From: Cannabis sativa
Taxonomy: Eukaryota; Streptophyta; Magnoliopsida; Rosales; Cannabaceae
Assembly (NCBI RefSeq): GCF_029168945.1
Contig: NC_083603.1
Coordinates: forward strand, 46,076,406-46,140,405
Reading direction: 5' to 3'
Length of the DNA: 64,000 bases
The position numbers were made by a program, and so were the translations under genes. This document shows positions 1-11,040 of the stretch, in pieces; positions within the stretch are counted from its first letter, which is position 1, and each line of letters begins with the position of its first letter. The notes under the pieces were generated by a model, which was given only the letters and a program-made list of their open reading frames with translations, did no database searches and was not told the DNA's origin.

Positions 1-1287
1 TAAGGATTGGATCCACATGTCAATTTTATAGGAGACTGATCTCGAGTTTCTAGGCAAAAAATTCGTACTATAATACTTTTCAATTCCAATTTGTTAAAAT
101 TAGATCCTCTAATATAACCTAAGTTTTATAAGCAAATTCTTGAGTATGAAATTACAGACCTACCCTCAACAAATTACATCTTACAACAAAAAAGAAACAC
201 AAGACATAAAGACAGTTACAAAGACATTCTCAACCAGATTCAAGAAACAACAGTTACAAAAACAATTACAATAAGAAATCTCTAGGGCTCAAATAATTAC
301 AGCTATAGATAAGTTCACAGATCTTAAAGGATACACTTTTTCAGTTTGTAACATAGAGCCGTTGAGAGAGAGCTTTTCCAGTAGAGAGCCATTGTAAGAA
401 AGAGAAAACACTTTGTGTGTTATTTTCTCAGTGTGTATTTGCAAAAGAGAGAAAAAGAGAGAGTTAGTAACTTGTAAAATGAGAGAAAAACAGTGAGAAC
501 AAAAAGAGACAAAATTGTAATCTTTACTTGATATGTTGATGAATGAAGATAAGGACTACTTTGAGGAGAGCTTGATGAAGAAGTAGCCATTACTGGGCGA
601 ACTCCTAGAATAATTTTAAGTGTTGTCTTTGCACTATTTGTTTTCTCATAACCCTAACTTTTTGATTTCTCTGATATTTTGTTTGTATTATTGTTCTTGG
701 TTTTGGGTTTGGTGTGGTGAGATTCGGCGAAGAAATTTTTAGGTTCATTGTGTTTTGTCGAGAGTTTAGGGGTGAGCTTTTGGGTTTGAGTGGCCTTGTA
801 TTTCTGGGTTTGAGTTTTACCGTGAGTGAGTTTTTTCGGGTTGAGTTTTTGAACCGTGGCTGAGAGAACCTTAGAAACCTCACCCTTGTGTGCAACTATT
901 GTTAGAGGAAAAGAAAATAAGAGAGACCATTAGAACCCCAACCTTAGAAAGAATCGGCAACAAGAGTATGAGAAGAAGAAGAGAAACATTATAAAACCCA
1001 AGAAATCATTAGAACCCTAACCCTAATTTTTTTTTTTTGGAGCGACTATTTGATAGAGAAGAAGTTTAAAAAGATTTGAACTTGGAATAGAAAAGAGTGA
1101 TTATTGTAGGAAGAAGAGCTTCAAGGTTAGAAATATTACCTTATATATCTAGGGTTAAGTGATTAGGGCTTCCTTTATTTTCTTTGGTTGAATTGCTATA
1201 TTAGGCCGAGCCAAGTTGAAGTGTGAAAAGAGTTTTGTTGTGTTGTTTGGAAGATTGTGTGTTGGGCCGAACTAGTAGTGAATGGAG
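1..1287. other. Unassigned AT-rich flank
   Basis: No gene or element is recognised here. The stretch at 360-500 is purine-rich (GAGAGA and AAAGAGA runs). The only long reading frame (605-895, minus) is low-complexity, rich in Lys, Asn, Pro and Thr, and looks non-coding. A two-copy telomere-like CCCTAA motif at about 1013-1024 is too short to be a telomere. The right edge is set by the LTR that starts at 1288. Confidence 0.4.
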
Positions 1288-1641
1288 TGTAATATCCCAA
1301 AAAGATATAATAATATTTAATTGAACATATTTTATTAAATATGTAAATATTTGGACATTAGAGTAGAATTATGATCTAACTTAAGCTAATTATGAGTTAA
1401 TTAGTGAAATATTGAGTAAATGAATAAATAAAACATAATTTATTAATTGTGGAGATTTTATCAGATTATATGGGTATTTTATATACTATTTTTGAAATAA
1501 AATATTTTCGGGTTTAGCGATCGTAGAAAATCGACGGGTTGGTAAGAAATATTACGACAACAATGGAATGTGATACATTGGAAATATACCGGACTAGTTT
1601 AGAAAGTTGAGTTGTCGGTTTAATCGGGATAGCTAGTGAAT

Positions 1642-2362
1642 TGTAACGTCCCCATTTCAAGCCTCCATTGGGCCTTACACCCACAGAACGAATGGCTCTT
1701 ATACACGAGTACGTCACTCTGGCTGCTTCATGGACTGATGACTGACCCTACAGACCAACACGAGTGTTTCCAGCGTGCTTTGTCCTCACTCGCACGCATC
1801 TTGGGAAAACTTCCCAGGAGGTCACCCATCCTAAAATTTCTCCAAGTCAAGCACGCTTAACTGTGGAGTTCTTTCGTGATGGGCTACCGAAAAACAAGAT
1901 GCACCTTGTTGATATAGGTAGTACCAATCAATCCATTTAAGCCAGCTTCAACTGTGTAGTCCCATACCTACACAGTGTCAGAATCATCCCACTTGGCCTT
2001 CCCCAGGCGGTGTAGGATTGCACAGCTTACCCGGTATTTCCCCTTACGGATCACAGGACTACTGATTGTCACAATCACCCCCCCCCCTTACGGGGTCCGA
2101 CGTCCTCGTTGACCACACTTCCGGCTGGATCAAGGCTCTAATACCATTTGTAACGTCCCCGCTTCAAGCCTCCATTGGGCCCATATTCCATGCACATATC
2201 TAAACTTAATGTTGTCAAACATAACTAGAAGATCAGTTAAAATCAATGTGAAAGGAAAGACCAATAGAGGTGGGGGCTAAGGATGTATGTTCCGCGGACC
2301 CACAGATGGTTGATATTTTAGAAAATCCAATAGTAGTTAAGGCAAAATATTGGGGCGTCACA
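1642..2362 (-). mobile_element. Cassandra-like TRIM with 5S rRNA-like domain
   Basis: This 721-bp element is flanked by a perfect 5-bp target duplication TGAAT (1637-1641 and 2363-2367). It begins TGTAACGTCCCC and ends GGGGCGTCACA. A second TGTAACGTCCCC copy at 2149 starts the 5' LTR (minus orientation), next to a primer-binding site seen in reverse complement at 2134-2146 (GGCTCTAATACCA). Positions 1810-1885 match the complement of plant 5S rRNA, including the box A region (AAGCACGCTTAACT) and the stretch CTTCCCAGGAGGTCACCCAT. LTRs carrying 5S-like sequence plus a miniature size are the hallmarks of Cassandra elements. It encodes no protein and would depend on other elements for mobility. 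The two LTRs share only their first 32 bp or so before diverging. Confidence 0.85.
1808..1890 (-). ncRNA. 5S rRNA-like domain of Cassandra element
   Basis: On the minus strand this resembles a plant 5S rRNA gene from the internal promoter to near the 3' end. The pieces AGTTAAGCGTGCTTG and GATGGGTGACCTCCTGGGAA are recognisable, with changes in the segment between them. In Cassandra elements such domains can retain RNA polymerase III promoter activity. Whether this copy is transcribed cannot be seen here. It is not a functional rRNA gene: it is a single diverged copy inside a transposon. Confidence 0.75.
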
Positions 2363-4513
2363 TGAATGACCCAAATGCCCCTACATTATATTATAGCTTA
2401 TGTATTGTTGGAGGGGTAGAATAATCATTTGATAAGATTTTAAATTTTTGTCTTATGTGAATTTTTCTAGCTGAAATAAGTTATTAATATTAGATTGATT
2501 ATTTAGTTTATTTACTAAATTGATAATTAAGGTTAGTCAACAAAGACAAAAATAAGAGTTATCACCAAAACCTTTATCTTTCTTCCTTCCTCTCACCTTC
2601 GAACCCTAAAGACCTAGCTGCAACCAGAGTTTTTCATCACAACTCAGTCAATCCTTAGCTGATTAAACCAACTTTAGGGGTTGTACAAGATTGGAGGTAA
2701 GTTCTATATCCTTCCCTTTTGATTTCTTAGGTTGTAGGTTAAGTTTTGATGAGTTCTTATTTGATTTCAGGTCTATAAGAATTTTTAGAGTTTAAGCATA
2801 CTTTTAAGTTTTAATTCAAGGTTGTTTGAGTGTGTATTGAGTAATTCTTTGACGGTTAAGTTTGATTGGAGTGAATTGAGTTCAAGAACTCAATAATTCA
2901 CTCATCTATGGTGAATTTGTAATTTTGGGGTGATTCTATGTTTTGAATGTTTAAATACATTGTATTTGTGATATAGAACTGTTCTGTGAAGTTTGAGAAC
3001 AATTGGTTAGGTTTGGAGCAAGTTTTGGGACTTTGAAATTTTTTCAAGTTTCTGTTATAGTGAACTGGAATTCTGGATGGTACAAGGCTGTACCAACCAG
3101 AATTCTGTTTGGTCAGTTTTTTGAGAATCGCCAATTTTTGTATTTTGACCATAACTTTTCACTCGGGTGTTCATTTTAGATATTCTATATACAATTTCGA
3201 AGCTTATGAAGAGCTCTACTGTATGAAACATAAATTAGAGCAAAAATATGTATCTTATTTTAGGATGTTTTCACCATAAGATTCGGTAGAAAATTTTAGG
3301 TGATTATATGCAGGTATTAGACGGTGTTTTGGAGTAAGCACTTATTGATGTACCGTTGTAGTGATATAGGACCCTGGATTGTCGAACATTGTTCCACTCA
3401 GATTGGCCCGCACACTAGATTATTGGACTGAGATAAAAAACTATTTGCACTGCTAAGCACGTTAAGTAAGAAATGATTATTATCGTCTGTGGCTTGATTA
3501 TGATCCAGGTAAAGATACAGTCATTACCGTTATTGAGAATGAGTGGAGATACGGTCATTACCGTTATTATGAATGAGTAATTACTCGTTTGAAATCAAAG
3601 ATAGGTTTCTTACTTATCGATTGCTTTATTGGGCAACGATAGTGATATACGTAGTTCGTGGGCAATGAGTGGTAATGATGCCTTATGAAGCATCAAAGTC
3701 GGTTTGTCATATAAGACAAATAATTATTTATGTGATATTGGTTATGAAATGAATAATTCCTTATACTGTGTGATGCGTTCATAAGTTGTGCATTGTTATG
3801 ATATTATATTTTATGTGATGTTTGAATTTTACTTATTTTTTTTACTGAGTCCTTGTGACTCACGGGTGCTCTATGGTGCAGGTAAGAGTAAAGGAAAGCT
3901 GGACCAGCCATGAGTCAGAGGTCTCTCGGCAATGTACATATCAGTTGTCGTGGTTTGGCTCTCAGTGGATATGATTTATCTTTTGGTTGTATTTTGAAAG
4001 TGTAACATTATTTTTTAACAGTTGTTTTGCAACTAGTTGTGAAAGTTTATAAACCAAGGGATTCCCGAAACTCGAGTATTTTGTAAGAAAAGTTTTAGTT
4101 ATGCAATTAAGTTATTTTATTAAAGTTTTAATTAAATCACATTTTTTTAAAACTGTTAGTTTAATATTATAAACTAATTAATAAAAATACACACACGGTG
4201 TCCCTGCGGGATAAGGTGTTACAACATGGTATCAGAGCGACCAAGGTTTAAAAATCTTGAAAAGTGGCTTGATATGTACATTGGCTGCGAAGACTCGTTC
4301 AACTCATGGTTCAGTAAGTGTCAATTGTTAGTTGATTACTAGATTATTTGTTAATTGCTTGAGTTATTTGCTTACTCAAAATGTATGAGTTATGGTCGGC
4401 TTTGATAAAGATTGTTAAATATGTATATGTATGTACGGTAATGCTTATTAGCATTGACTTTGGTATGGAAGATACTAGATATTGGGAAGTTATAGTCACA
4501 GGTGTATTAGATT

Positions 4514-5530
4514 ATGCACCCAAGGCGATCTAGTAGGGTCAATCGCGAGCTTTCTTGGCTCGGGGTTGTCGGTGAGGGTGCAAATCCACCACTACTGCAA
4601 AATTGGGAACAAATGTACATCGCGATGCAAGAGACCATCCAAAAACAAGGTGAACAGATCAGAGAATGTAGAGAGCAGCAAGCTCGGTCTGCTCTAAATC
4701 CTAATCCTAATCCTCTAGCACCATTAGTAGTGCCACATGATGTGGGAAATCGTCTAAAGCCGTTGTACAAGCAGTTCAGGAAGTAAAATCTGCCAGTGTT
4801 TGAAGGTGGTGTTGATCCACTTAAGGCGGAGCAATGGATGGGAATGATAGCATCCATCTTTAACATTATGCGTGTTAAGGGTAACAATCGGGTTGGATGT
4901 GCTATCTTTATGTTGTGCAAGGATGCCCGTATTTAGTGGAAATTAGTATCTCAGGATCATAATCTAGCTAACATGACCTGGGATGCCTTTCGGATTTTTA
5001 TTTTCTGAAAAATATTATAATGAAACCATTCAAGCGGCTAAGGCAGAAGAGTTTATACGGCTAACTCAGGGCAGCATGACGGTGACAGAGCATGCCACCA
5101 AATTTGATTGGTTGGCAAAGTTTGTCTCTAATGAAGTGGCCACTGAGGCTGCTAGAAAGGCCAAATTTATTCAGGGGTTGGAAGAGCATATCACTCGGGA
5201 TGTAGTTGTAGCCGCTAAACGACCAGGAGTTGTTCGAACTTATGCTCAGGTGGTTGAGCTAGCCCTTGCTGCTGAGGGTGCAGAGGATCAAATTTGGAAG
5301 AGAAACAGTATGAGAAGAGATTTGTGGAAACAAACATCTAATGTCAGTTCTGGTAAGGGTGCTAACTCTAATGATTGTAAGAAAAAACCTAACGACCCAC
5401 CAGTTACGGGTCCTAACAAGAGATTCTAAGGTAATCAAGGTTTCCGACGAGGTGGAAACGAAAACTGGAGAACCTATCCAGAGTGCCCGAGGTGCAAGAG
5501 ACGCCATCAGGGTGAATATCAAGCTCGAGC
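4514..5530 (+). pseudogene. Gypsy gag remnant
   Basis: Pieces at 4514-4786 and 4983-5429 read as a plant gypsy capsid polyprotein. The first has the typical N-terminal Gln-rich helix; the second has the retrotransposon gag core (EKYYN, QGSMTV, EHITRDV). The reading frame is broken by at least two stops (about 4784 and 4934) and frameshifts. The expected CCHC zinc knuckle is reduced to an incomplete cysteine-containing trace at 5486-5542, after which the sequence jumps straight into the end of the protease domain. It is not translatable as one protein. Confidence 0.8.
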
Positions 5531-7582
5531 TTGTTTCCAGTGTATGTAGAAGGTAGAGAATTGTTAGTCAATTTAATTGAATCAAATTTAGAAAATTTTG
5601 ATGTTATACTGGGAATGGATTGGCTAGAAAAGTACCACGCGACCATTAATTGCAAAAGAAAGATGGTAACTTTCGAACCTAAGGGTGAGGACCCATTTGT
5701 GTTTGTGGGCAGGGTTCAAGGATCCCAAATTCTAATAATCATAGCGCTTAAGGTAAGAGATTTGTTGTGGAATAGATGTGTCGCATTTCTAGCCAGTGTG
5801 GTGGACACCACGAAGGAAGTATTGATGGGATCGGAACATGTTCTGGTGGTCTAAGAGTTTCTAGATGTCTTTTCAGAGGAGCTACTGGGGTTACCACCGA
5901 AGCGGGAGATTGACTTTGAAATTAATTTGATACCAGAGGGAAAACCTGTATCTAAAACTCTATATCAGATGGCACCTGCAGAGCTGAAAGCGTTGAAGGT
6001 TTAATTACCAGGTATGTTGGACTTGAAATCTACTAGACAGAGTACCTCACCTTGGGGTATGCCAGTTGTGTTTGTAAAGAAAAAGGATGGAACATTGAGG
6101 ATGTGTATCGACTATAGGGAATTGAATAAGTTGACAGTGAAGGACAAGTATCCTTTGCCAATGATAGATAATTTGTTTGATCAGTTACAAGGAAAGACCG
6201 TCTTTTCTAAGATCGATATTTGATCTGGTTACCACCAGCTGAGGATTCGAGAGGAGGATATTCCCAAGATAGCTTTTCGTACCCGATATGGATACTATGA
6301 ATTCTTGATGCTGTCCTTTAAATTAACTAATGCTCCGACGACATTTATGGACCTGATGAACTAAGTTTTCAAATATTTTCTAGACAATTTTGTAATTGTC
6401 TTCATTGATGACATTTTGATCTTCTCTGATGCAGAAGAGGCACATGAGAAACATCTTCGAATGGTGTTGCAACGTCTTCGGGAGCATAAGCTTTATACTA
6501 AATTTAAGAAATGCGAGTTTTGGCTGCTTCAAGTAAGCTTCCTAGGTCATGTTGTGAACAAGGATGCTATCCTGGTGGATCAAGTGAAGATTGAAGCGGT
6601 TCGAGATTGGCTTCGACCCAAGTCTGCCACTGAAGTTAGAAGTTTCCTGGGATTAGTAGGATACTACAAAAGGTTCGTTGAAGGGTTTGCCAAAACTTCT
6701 ACACCCTTAATGGAATTAACCTGAAAGGAATGTAAGTTTGTTTGGACTAATAAATGTGAAAGTAGCTTCCAAGAGTTGAAGCAGAGGTTAAATACTGCAC
6801 TAATGCTAACCTTGCCAATCAATGATGAGAAATTTTTGATTTATTGCAATGCTTCAAAACAAGGGTTAAGTTGTGTTTTTATGCAGTCTGGTAAAGTTAT
6901 TGCCTATGCGTCTAGGAAACTGAAGGACTATAAACAACGGTATCCCACACATGATATTTAATTGGCAGTGGTGGTTTTCACTTTGAAAGTTTAGCATCAT
7001 TATTTGTATGGCGAGAAATGCGAAATTTACACGGATCACAAAAGCCTCAAATACTTTTTTCACTCTGAAGGATTTGAATATGAGGTAGTGACGATGGTTG
7101 GAATTGGTTAAGGACTATGACTGCGAGATCTTCTACCATCTTGGAAAAGTAAATGTGGTAACAGATGCTCTAAGTTGAAAAGGTCCAGGACAAGTTTATG
7201 AACTGAAAAAGATCTCACCAGAGTTGGCAGAGGATATGACCAGAGCAAAGATTGATTTTGTAGTTGGGAAACAAGCCAATATTACGTTACAGTCTAATTT
7301 GTTGGAGAGAATCTAGACAAACCATTAAAGTGACCCAGAACTATAAGAGTATAAAAAGAAGCTTGAAGTTGGGTCAGCAAAGGATTTCTCAATTTCATCA
7401 GATGGGTTATTGTGGTATAAAGGCAGGGTTTGTGTACCAGCTGACGATAGTATTAAACAGGAGATTCTAGACGAATCTCATACCACGCCATACTTATTAC
7501 ATCCAGGGACAACTAAAATGTATCAAGATGTAAAAGTCCTGTACTGGTGGCCAAATATGAAAAGTGATATAGTAAAATTATA
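5531..7582 (+). pseudogene. Gypsy pol remnant (PR end, RT, RNase H, INT start)
   Basis: The frame opens at the end of the aspartic protease domain (DVILGMDWL at about 5600); the part that should hold the DTG/DSG active site is absent. Reverse transcriptase follows ([20 protein letters not shown], then the catalytic FIDDI at 6401-6415), then RNase H (YTDHKSLKY at about 7030) and the H2C2-type start of integrase (HPGTTKMYQ, YWWPNMKSDI). In-frame stops occur at several places, including near 6002, 6222, 6362, 6722 and 6960. The integrase catalytic core is missing because the element is truncated. The order PR-RT-RH-INT identifies Ty3/gypsy. Confidence 0.88.
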
Positions 7583-7835
7583 GTACATTACTCATTTACT
7601 CTCTATCATTATTAATTATATATCTCACTATATATATAATATGCATGTTTTTCTTTGTTGTATTGGCGTAATTTATTGTTTAATTTATCAATTTTTTTTC
7701 CCGAACTTTGACATGTACTAAATCGTGCTCCCTGAACTTTTTTGGCCGTTAAAAATTTCCCTTGAACTATTAAGATTGTTTACGGTGTTTTTAATTATTG
7801 AATGTTTCTTTTATTAGGTAGAAAAATATTGAAAT
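7583..7835. other. AT-rich spacer
   Basis: No gene or repeat is recognised between the truncated gypsy element and the hAT-like MITE. Confidence 0.4.
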
Positions 7836-8368
7836 TAGGGGTGAGAATTGGTCGGTTTGGTCGGTTTTTTTCTATATAAAAATCTAAAATTCAGTTTTCG
7901 GTTTGGATTGGTGCAATCCGAAAACTGACTGACCAATCCAGAACCTATATTAAAACTGACCGTTTTGAACCTCGATTTGGTCGGTTTAAACCGCCCAAAC
8001 CGATTTTTTTTTTTTTCAAAAAATAATCTAATTTATTCTATAAATATATTATTCTATATTTTACAACTATAAACATACAAATTAATTGTTCAAAAACTAA
8101 TTATTTTATTCTTTTTAACTTTAATATTAATAAAAAAAAATATAGTATTTTTTTTATATTATTAGTAACTATAATACATGAAAAAAAAACTTAATAAATT
8201 AAAATATATATGTATGACGGTCGGTTTCGGTTTTTTCCGTTTAATGGTAGTTTTATTCGTTAGCGGTTTTTTCGGTTTTTGGTTTCATCAGTTTCGATTC
8301 TAACGGTGTTCGGTAGGTCGGTTTGAACGATTTTTTCACTTTTCTTTTGAATTTAATGCTCACCCCTA
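7836..8368. mobile_element. hAT-type MITE
   Basis: The element is 533 bp with perfect 10-bp terminal inverted repeats (TAGGGGTGAG at 7836-7845 and CTCACCCCTA at 8359-8368) and a perfect 8-bp target duplication ATTGAAAT (7828-7835 and 8369-8376). The 8-bp duplication and TAGGGGTG-type ends are characteristic of hAT elements. Subterminal regions are rich in CGGTTT motifs in both orientations, as is common for transposase-binding repeats. No coding sequence is present, so it is non-autonomous. Confidence 0.88.
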
Positions 8369-8376
8369 ATTGAAAT

Positions 8377-9329
8377 GAATCAAATTATATGATGGTAATG
8401 GTGTACGATAGAAACCTATATCTTTTATGTGTGTACTCCAGCTGGTTATAGACTTTTTCCAACTCTAGAGGGCTTTTGTCTCCATTATGCCACTCTTTTA
8501 TTCTATTTCTCCCATTTTATTATCCAATTATCCACCCTTAATAATAATATATTGAGAAAAATTAACAATGAACACACCTTCAACTTATACACTTAAATTA
8601 TTTAATATTAATGATAATTTTTAAGTAAAAATTACATCATATTTAATTATATATTATAGATTATAGTGTATAATAATTTGAATACAGAAAAAGTATAATA
8701 TCTCATAAAATTAATAAAATTTCCAAAGCTATGAACCTGTTTTTAATTATTGTATTTTATTCTCCAACCCAACCACTACTCTATCTAGTGATAGTGACTA
8801 TGTGAGTATGTGACATTGATTTGTATAAAATATGTATAAATGTACGTTATAAGTAGCTTTGTCCATGTGTTTGGACAGCATTAATTTGTATATTTAATAA
8901 AAAACAAACGTCCATGACTCCCTCTTTATTTGGAACATTTATCCAAATCTCATTCACTCTAATTAAAAATATTTAGAATCTACGTCAAATCTAGTTGTAT
9001 AATCCGCCCTAAATTAAAAAACAACATAAGTTATGATAGAATAATCTTTTTTATTTACAAAACATAAAATTATTCCCAACACTCAAATAAATAATAATTG
9101 TAACACTTTTTTTTTTTTTTTGAACTTTTTCATTTTTACACTTCTAAACATTTTTTTTGTATTTTTACAGAATTCTACATTGAAACCCCTATTGCAACTA
9201 GCGCTGCAACCTAAATTGCAACAAAAAATCGTAGAGAAACTCCTATTGCAACTAGCGTTGCAACCATTTTAGAAACTCAAACCGTAAGTTTAAAAAAAAA
9301 ATAAAAAAAATAATATATGGGGTAATTCC
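8377..9329. other. AT-rich spacer with a short tandem duplication
   Basis: No gene is recognised. At 9180-9275 an imperfect tandem duplication repeats a unit built on CTATTGCAACTAGCG followed by TTGCAACC or CTGCAACC. Poly-T runs border it. Confidence 0.35.
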
Positions 9330-11035
9330 TTTTTTTTTTTAGAAAAACATAATTCATTAAGATAAATACACTATCATAAAAGAATTCAAAAATCGTAGAC
9401 AAGCATCTGTCCAAACATAATCCCCTAAACTAGTAACAAAGTTTGTCAGTGTGTGGGCAACACCATTCGCCGAACGCGAAATGGCGCTGCAAGACCAACC
9501 ACCAACATCAGCTAATAAAAAATAGATATCTAATAAAATAGATTGAAAACTAAAATTCATGTGAAGCTTATTAATCCAACCAATTGCCACTGTAGAATCA
9601 CTATTAATAATGGAGATATTGAAACCATATTAATGCGCAAGAGTCAGGCCCAAACGAATGGAAAGTAGCTTCGCCACATTAACAGAGAAATCACCTAACA
9701 CACCGGATGAACACGCCACCCAAACTACACCCGCAACATCCCGTATCACTCCCCCCATCCGACAAAACCCCTCTCTGGTACCACCGAAGTTAGTCGCTAG
9801 AGCAAAGGAATCAGGCAGTGGTGGTATCCATCGAGTAGGTCGGTTTGTAACTGGGTTTGTAAGGCCCAATCCTAAATGAAGGCCTTGTCTACCATATTCC
9901 TTAAACTCCAACATGTGATTATGGGCTAACTTTGGGACAACATCTAATCTCGATTGCTTGTGACCAAATACTACTGAGTTTCAATCATACCAAAGCCACC
10001 AAAGAGTTGTCATCAACAATTCAAAAGCCTCACGAGATAGCATGTCAAAGAGAAATAGGAGAATTTCTTGCATTGGTCCATGAACACATCGACAGAGTAC
10101 TGACCACACCCCCAACCGATGCCTTACTGGAATCAAACCCGAACAGGAAAAAAGAGCATGCTCGGGAGTTTCAGTTTCTTCTCCGCATTGTTAACAGCAA
10201 AGAGGTACCTGAACTTTCCAGGAGATAAGTTGTGTTGCTACTGATAACACCAAATAGAACATACGCCAAACAAAATTTTTCACCTTTGGTGTCATAGCAA
10301 GATTCCCTACTCCATTCCACCAACGAATTAGCATGGTTAAATTGGCAACTCCCTCCTCAACCTAGAGCGACCACGCCAATGAGTAGTCACTCTTAACATT
10401 ACAAACCCCGTCTCGATCATAGTGCTAGTACCATCCATCTTTTACCTCTCGCCTCGCTAATGGAATAGACAGAATTATGTCCACATCCATTGACAAAAAA
10501 ACCTGTTGAAGCTTCACCACATCCCAAGCACCAGAGGGAAGGATAAATTCACTCACGTGACAAGCATCATTAATCCTCCTCGTTATTAGCTGAAAAGACA
10601 TCTGATGCGGGAGCCATGGGTCCTTGAATGCCCAAACTTGTGTTCCATCACCAATGGATCTTTGAAGACCGTATTTAGGCAAATCCATTCCCCAGATCAA
10701 GCTTGACCAAAGATGAGACGAACCATTCTTTCCAGTGGCCTCTAGGATAGAGCAATTTGGAAAATATTTATGTTTAAAAATTTGAGCAGGCAAGGAATCT
10801 GGGTATAGAAATAATCTCCACACTTGTTTAGCCAACAGAGATTGATTAAAAAGTTGAAAATCCCAAAATCCTAGCACGCCCATCGCGTTAGGCTGACATA
10901 CCTCTTTCCATTTCATCTAAGAAATCTTTCTTTGATCCCCATATGAACCCCACCAGAATTGTCTAATAATAGACTTTAATTTTTCACAAGTTGTCGTCGG
11001 GAGCTTAAAGACACTCATCATATAAGTTGGAATAG
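9330..11035 (-). pseudogene. LINE ORF2 3' part: RNase H, zinc-binding region, post-RT domain
   Basis: The minus-strand frame 10425-10916 carries the part downstream of reverse transcriptase (WKEVCQPNAMG, LWSSLIWG, FKDPWLPH), typical of plant LINE ORF2 proteins. Between 9915 and 10425 the remnant is frameshifted. Frames 9630-9914 and 9357-9590 read as a plant LINE RNase H domain (GGVIRDVAGVVW, ISRSANGVAHTL). The stretch just before 11035 reads AIPTYMMSVFKLP, the usual motif after the RT core, and continues in sense across the solo LTR into the next LINE piece. The A-tail lies at 9330-9340. Confidence 0.82.
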
Positions 11036-11040
11036 CTTGT

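Larger units (their letters stand above)
1288..4223 (+). repeat. Gypsy 5' LTR with nested insertion
   Basis: The LTR starts TGTAATATCCC and ends GGTGTTACA, i.e. TG...CA ends, and is followed three bases later by the primer-binding site. Removing the nested element and one copy of its target duplication leaves about 2.2 kb. Its first 350 bp resemble the truncated LTR at 50390 and its middle resembles the LTR at 19483. Near its 3' end is a block (3842-3945) shared with other gypsy LTRs in this window, and before it two hairpin repeats of the type ACGGTCATTACCGT (about 3514-3562). Confidence 0.85.
1288..7582 (+). mobile_element. Truncated Ty3/gypsy LTR retrotransposon
   Basis: The element has a 5' LTR (1288-4223), a primer-binding site TGGTATCAGAGC (4227-4238, initiator Met tRNA type), then gag, protease remnant, reverse transcriptase, RNase H and the start of integrase in that order, which is the gypsy order. 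The sequence stops resembling integrase just after the H2C2 zinc-binding region at about 7580, so the integrase core, polypurine tract and 3' LTR are missing. Many in-frame stops show that it is old. The 5' LTR hosts a later Cassandra-like insertion. Confidence 0.88.

Noticed and set aside
605..895. 96-codon minus-strand frame
   Set aside because: Low complexity, no domain, and no splice or promoter context.
1011..1028. Telomere-like AACCCTAACCCTAA
   Set aside because: Only two units, followed by a poly-T tract. It is no more than a telo-box-like word.
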